In this document: positions 59,711 through 64,000 of the stretch, piece by piece
Position numbering within the stretch: position 1 is the stretch's first letter
How the letters are laid out: each line of letters opens with the position of its first letter
Assembly (NCBI GenBank): GCA_965153355.1
Contig: OZ231127.1
Span: 55,056,001-55,120,000, forward strand
Direction of reading: 5' to 3'
Origin: Flaccisagitta enflata
Taxonomy: Eukaryota > Chaetognatha > Sagittoidea > Aphragmophora
DNA length: 64,000 bases
The notes under the pieces: generated by a model
Database searches by the model: none
What the model was told of the DNA's origin: nothing
Seen by the model: the letters and a program-made list of their open reading frames with translations, nothing else
Made by a program: the position numbers and the translations under genes

Positions 59711-59934
59711 AACAAGGCCAGATACACGGCTACCCTAGTCGCGTGCGGGTGGGCAGGAGCAGTGCTGGAGAAGGTCACTGGGTCATCTGGGCAGGAGCCG
59801 TGTGCTCAAAAAGCTCAAAAACGCCGAAAAAGTAAAAAGGGGGACCGACCGACCAACCGACCAACCGACCGACCAACCGACCAACCGACCGACGGACCGA
59901 CATAGCGGGGTGTAGAGTCGCATAGCACGCGACT
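59711..59934 (-). mobile_element. AGTCGCG-family element
   Basis: AACAAGGCCAGATACACGGC start and GAGTCGCATAGCACGCGACT terminus. Close relative of 11136-11345. Confidence 0.85.
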
Positions 59935-60150
59935 AAAAATATCATTTTTTATCCATAGAATATTTGCAAAAAAAGGCGAAAATAAGCAAAATCAATAAAA
60001 ATTGCAAAAATCAGTGCTCAAGCTTCTTCCTCCAGGACTTACAACCTGGCATGGGTGTTTTACTTAATTTTCTTTTTTTTTCTTTCAAATCAATGTTTGC
60101 ACCTACACAAATATGGGTAGGGCTTCATGGTCAAACTAGAAACCAGTTTG

Positions 60151-61282
60151 ACAAAAACTTTAACCACTAAGGCAATTCCATTAAAAGCGGACAAAAATGT
60201 AAAATCACCTCAAAGCACCTAAAGTACCCTTAAATGCACAATTAGGTGATGTAAACCACTAAGGCAAAAATAAATAGTAATAAACATTAAACAATTTAAA
60301 TTGAAAATTAGATTGAAAAGAAATTGTAAAGATTAATAACTGAGCGCTTTCTGTGCTAGATCACCAAGACCTCAGTAACAAGTCAAAAAGAAAAGAAAAT
60401 GCAATGAAGGTAAAAAAGTAAATGAGCGGGATTTGTGCAAAATCACCAAGACTTCATTTGCTATTTTCAATAATCTCATCATTCTGAGATGAAACCTTCC
60501 CTAGCTTCTTGTGCAACCACAGCAGCAGAAGCCTCAGAGACAGATGATGGCCCTTTCCACTGCACTGGGTCTGGCATGGGTAATGAGGTATTTCTTTTTG
60601 ATAGCAAGTAGTTCAGTCCAAAGTGAAAGGTAGCTCTGTCACCTTGGCTGATTCCCAGTCAACCTTTGAAGCAGCTTTGAACTTTGGTCCACAACACCAG
60701 TGCAGTCAAAGACATTTCATCAGCAGGGTTTATCTTGCAGCAACAGAGGAAAGGGGGGGTTAACTTTTGTGCCAAAGAGGGCAAATATCCTCCAAATGCA
60801 CCTCATGCAGTTAAAGTGGAGACAGACTCCAACCAAACTCCTTGAGCTGGGATATCAATTTTTTGGTAACTGAATCTGTGAAACCATTTATGGCATGGTG
60901 GTGTGATCACAATCATGCTGGTCTGGGCAAATTCCAACCCATTTCTTGACTATCTCTTTGAAAGAGCATTAAAAGGCAAGAAAGTCATAAGTAATAAGAT
61001 TGAATGTTTTGATTTTCTTAACGTAATTTGTTCAAAAAATAAGTCTTTTTATTACCTTTTTTTAGTGTTATGATTTTAAACTGTAATTCTATAAAAGACA
61101 ATTTCAAATGTTCTGATCCAAGTGACTCATATGTTTTTTTTGCATAGCTAATGGATTTTTAAAATCTTTTACTCAATAAATGAGGTTTTGGTTAGCTGAA
61201 ACAGCTCCCGCTCAGTCATTTCGTTGTATTTGTTTACATTGTTTTTATTCAAAATGCTGCTCAAGTTCTAAGTGGTTAACAG
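60151..61282. other. Interior of the 59.9-62.0 kb inverted repeat
   Basis: Unique AT-rich sequence. No domain-like frame seen. Confidence 0.5.
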
Positions 61283-61747
61283 GTCGCCCCAGGGCTATAT
61301 GTGGTCAGCGATACCCATTGCCCTGCTTTGCATGGTTGTGAATCGGAATGAGAGGAATCAAGGAAGTGGCACTGATAGGGATGAAGTCCTGTAGAACACA
61401 GGGGGACTTTTGTTTGTTAGTTGTTTGTCTGTCCATCCATCAGTCCCCCCCAAGCCCTCTCAGGCCTGAAATCTGCCCTCTCAGGCCTGAAATCTGCCCT
61501 CACAGGCCGGAAATCTGCCCTCTCAGGCCTTGAATTGGAGAGGGCAGATTAAGGCCTGAGAGGACAGGTTTCAGGCCTGAGAGGGCCGATTCCAGGCCTG
61601 AGAAGACAGATTCAAGGCCTGAGAGGGCAGATTTCAGGCCTAAGAGGGCCTGGGGGGGACAAACAGATGGAAAGGCGAATGAACAAACGAATAAACGAAA
61701 GTCCCCCTGTGTTCTACAGGCCTTCATCCCCTTTGGAGCCGCTGCCC
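61283..61747 (+). mobile_element. GCAGCGG-related foldback element
   Basis: GTGGTCAGCGATACCC outer end. Arms CCTGTAGAACACAGGGGGAC (61388) and its complement (about 61697). CAGGCCTGAAATCTGCCCTCT units switch orientation near 61535. GAGCCGCTGCCC end. Confidence 0.8.
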
Positions 61748-61999
61748 AAAAATCAGCCGTTTCATTGAACTGGTTTCTAGTTTGACCATAAAGCCCTACC
61801 TCTGTGCAAACATTGATTTGAAAAAAAAAAAACAAAACAAATAAACTCTGAAAAAAAAACAGAAAAAACCTAGATAAAAGACCCATGCCAGATCCTGGAG
61901 GAAGAAGCTTGAGCACTGATTTTTGCAATTTTTATTGATTTTGCTTATTTTTGCCTTTTTTTGCAGTCATTCTGTGGATAAAAAATGTTATTTTTTAAC

Positions 62000-62568
62000 A
62001 TGCAAGGGAAAGGAATCTTAGATTAACAAGAATACTTATTCTTTAGAATAATCAGGAACAATTTTTTCTATCACACAACAGGCTGAACAATTTTATCCAT
62101 TTTTAAAGATTTTTGCTTATTTTTGGCTTAACGGCATTATGTATAAAGTTCTTAAAATGAGAAAAATCTTGCATTGAAAGCCTTATTGCTACCATAAATG
62201 GTAAGGGTAAGGCAAAAATACATCATCTAAACCAAAAATGAATGTTTTGTAGTGTCCTGATGGCTACTACCAATGGCCTCTACATTTGCAATTTTCGCGA
62301 TTTGCGCCTATCGGATACTTTATTTTTGATCAAAATTGGATTATTTTTTCTCAAAAGGAAGATACCCGAAATTTTTCTAACCTTTTCTACACACAATCAA
62401 CCCCCAGATTCCAGAGTTCCATAAGGAATTTCCAAAATCAACCCTGTATGACCCCCCCTACATATGGACTTACCCAATTTTTCATTTTGCTTTTCTTGAA
62501 ATGCTAGCCAGTTGCTTTCGTGCCTAATTTCTCGTTTTGGAATATTTACGCAAATTTAAGGTTTTTTT
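62000..62568. other. No gene recognised
   Basis: AT-rich unique sequence leading into the 171-bp tandem array. Confidence 0.5.
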
Positions 62569-63050
62569 TGCAACCTTTGATCCCATCTTTTACCTACTAC
62601 TTATAATTAACAGAAAAACAAAGAAGAATTTATATTTGGTTCTTTTTTAGAGGAATCCAAATCTGCAGTCAGAATTGTATTTTTCAAATTTTGAAACTTT
62701 TTCCCAAAAATGGTTTGAAGGGTCGATTTTTGGGTCATTTATGACCTTTGACCCCCATTTTGCCCCACTAATTATAAAAAAATGTAAAAAAGAAAAGTAG
62801 ATTCTTCAGCTACTTTTTTAAGAAGAATTCAAATCTGCTTTCAAAATAGCAAAATTCCTATTTTGAAATTTTTACCAAAAAATGGTTTGAAGGTTCAATT
62901 TGGGGGTCTTTTATGACCTTTGACCCCCTTTTTGACCTACTTATTATAAAAAAATGAAAAAAAGAAAAGTAGATTCTTCAGCTACTTTTTTGAGGAGAAT
63001 CCAAATCTGCTTTCAGAATAGAAAAATTCCCATTTTGAAATTTTGATCCC
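62569..63050 (+). repeat. About 171-bp tandem repeat, nearly three copies
   Basis: ATGACCTTTGACCCC recurs at 62741 and 62913 (172 bp apart), with a diverged copy at about 62570. Each unit carries AGTAGATTCTTCAGCTACTTTTTT and AATCTGCTTTCA. It looks like a short satellite array. Confidence 0.82.
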
Positions 63051-63472
63051 CTACAGGCAGGCCTGATATTAGTATTTCTTCTGAGTGTGCACGCCGGGCA
63101 CGCCCCCCAAAATTTTAGCGAGCCCGACAGGAAAAGAGCGTGCCCGGTAAAAAAGGTTGTTTTACCATACTTCTAACCACACATGTTTTTTCTGAAGCTT
63201 TCAAATGAGATAGAGATAGCTACTAGTGAAATCACTACAACGTTCTTAATTTTGGAGCGTTTTGATGCATTGATTAGAAAAAGAATTAGGCTAAGCTTAA
63301 TTTGACTTCATCTTTTTGTGGGTAAAAGAAGTCATGCCTGACCCTCAATTGGTTGGTCGGTTGGTCTGTCAGCAAGGCCTTGCGTATGGCGTTTTTTTCC
63401 GCGGTTTTGGTTCGGGTTCAGAATACCTTAAAACCTTAGCTCGGGTTTATGACGGGTTTATATCAGTTTTTT

Positions 63473-64000
63473 GGGCAGCGGCCCCGAAGACCTATGCTTT
63501 CACACATATGGGGGATTTTCTCCTTCTCCTCCTACATCCCCCCCCTCAAATCCTAGTCTCGAGGCCCAAATTCCAGTCTCGAGGCCCAAATCCCAGTCTT
63601 GATGCCCACTTCCCAGCCTCAAGGCCTGAATCCTAGCCTCAAGGCCTAAATCCTAGCCTGGAGGCCCAGAAGCCCAAATCTCAGCCTCAATGTCAAAATC
63701 TCAGCCAAGAGGCCCAGATCCCGGCCTTGAGGCCCAAATCTCAGCCTCCAGGCTAGGATTTGGGCCTTGAGGCTAGGATTTGGGCCTTGAGGCTGGGATG
63801 TGGGCCTCAAGACTGGGATTTGGGCCTTGAAACTGGAATTTGGGCCTCAAGACTAGGATTTGAGGGGGGGGACATAGGAGGAGAAGGAGAAAATCCCCCA
63901 TATGTGTGAAAGCATAGGTCATCGACCCCTTCGGGGCCGCTGCCCTGCTCCCCCCTCAACTTCCACCACAACCTACTCAGGCAGAGCACGGGTACCGCTG
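63473..64000 (-). mobile_element. GCAGCGG foldback element running off the window
   Basis: GGGCAGCGGCCCCGAAG at the left. Arms CACATATGGGGGATTTTCTCC (63503) with their complement at about 63884-63910. About twenty GAGGCCCAAATCCCAGCCTC units reverse orientation near 63745. GGTACCGCTG at the window edge is the outer end. Confidence 0.82.

Larger units (their letters stand above)
59941..61999. repeat. Inverted repeat arms about 200 bp, 1.6 kb apart
   Basis: The left arm (59941-60150) has TTGCAAAAATCAGTGCTCAAGC, CTTCCTCCAGGA and ACTAGAAACCAGTTT. All of these recur inverted in the right arm (about 61765-61999). The interval holds AT-rich unique sequence and a GCAGCGG foldback element. Confidence 0.72.

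Overview
This is a 64 kb stretch of animal nuclear DNA. There are no prokaryote-like operons, and genes appear only as isolated exons bounded by GT/AG signals. Most of the sequence is microsatellite, minisatellite and dispersed short mobile elements. The richness in (GA)n, (CA)n and triplet repeats, the Ala/Gly/His homopolymer-rich exons and a Penelope-like retroelement with an N-terminal nuclease all fit an invertebrate. An arthropod such as a crustacean is a guess; I cannot name the species.

Layout. 1-31,800: no convincing gene. This part holds microsatellites and many copies of two short-element families. The first begins with a terminal palindrome (typically AGTCGCGTGCACGCGACT) and ends in CCGGCCTTGTT or a variant; about thirty copies lie across the window in both orientations. 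The second is a foldback family bounded by GGGCAGCGGCCC, with about 20-bp repeats inside. 31,848-39,323: the main locus, a Penelope-like retroelement (GIY-YIG nuclease first, then reverse transcriptase) preceded head-to-tail by a nearly identical 5'-truncated copy. The repeat unit is about 6.1 kb, and an antisense SGNH-hydrolase ORF lies in its 5' part. Its untranslated regions carry sixteen exact copies of one 15-base hairpin (GTCTATTCACATAGC), most sitting on outer stems whose sequences differ from site to site but stay paired. 40,177-44,580: two phase-compatible exons of a plus-strand membrane-protein gene, each preceded by a (CT)n microsatellite that acts as the polypyrimidine tract. 45,000-64,000: foldback and TA-flanked MITE-like elements, some nested in older elements so that the empty site can be read, plus two exon-like ORFs on the minus strand near 56.6 and 58.4 kb.

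How the parts fit. The only coding system readable as a unit is the Penelope-like element: nuclease plus reverse transcriptase, with a repeated RNA-hairpin array at both ends of the transcription unit. That array is the best candidate here for an undescribed system, possibly an RNA packaging or template-recognition signal. The reverse-transcriptase reading frame is broken by one frameshift at a T-run, so this copy is probably not autonomous unless the shift is programmed. Boundaries of dispersed elements were read by eye and should be taken as accurate to a few bases.
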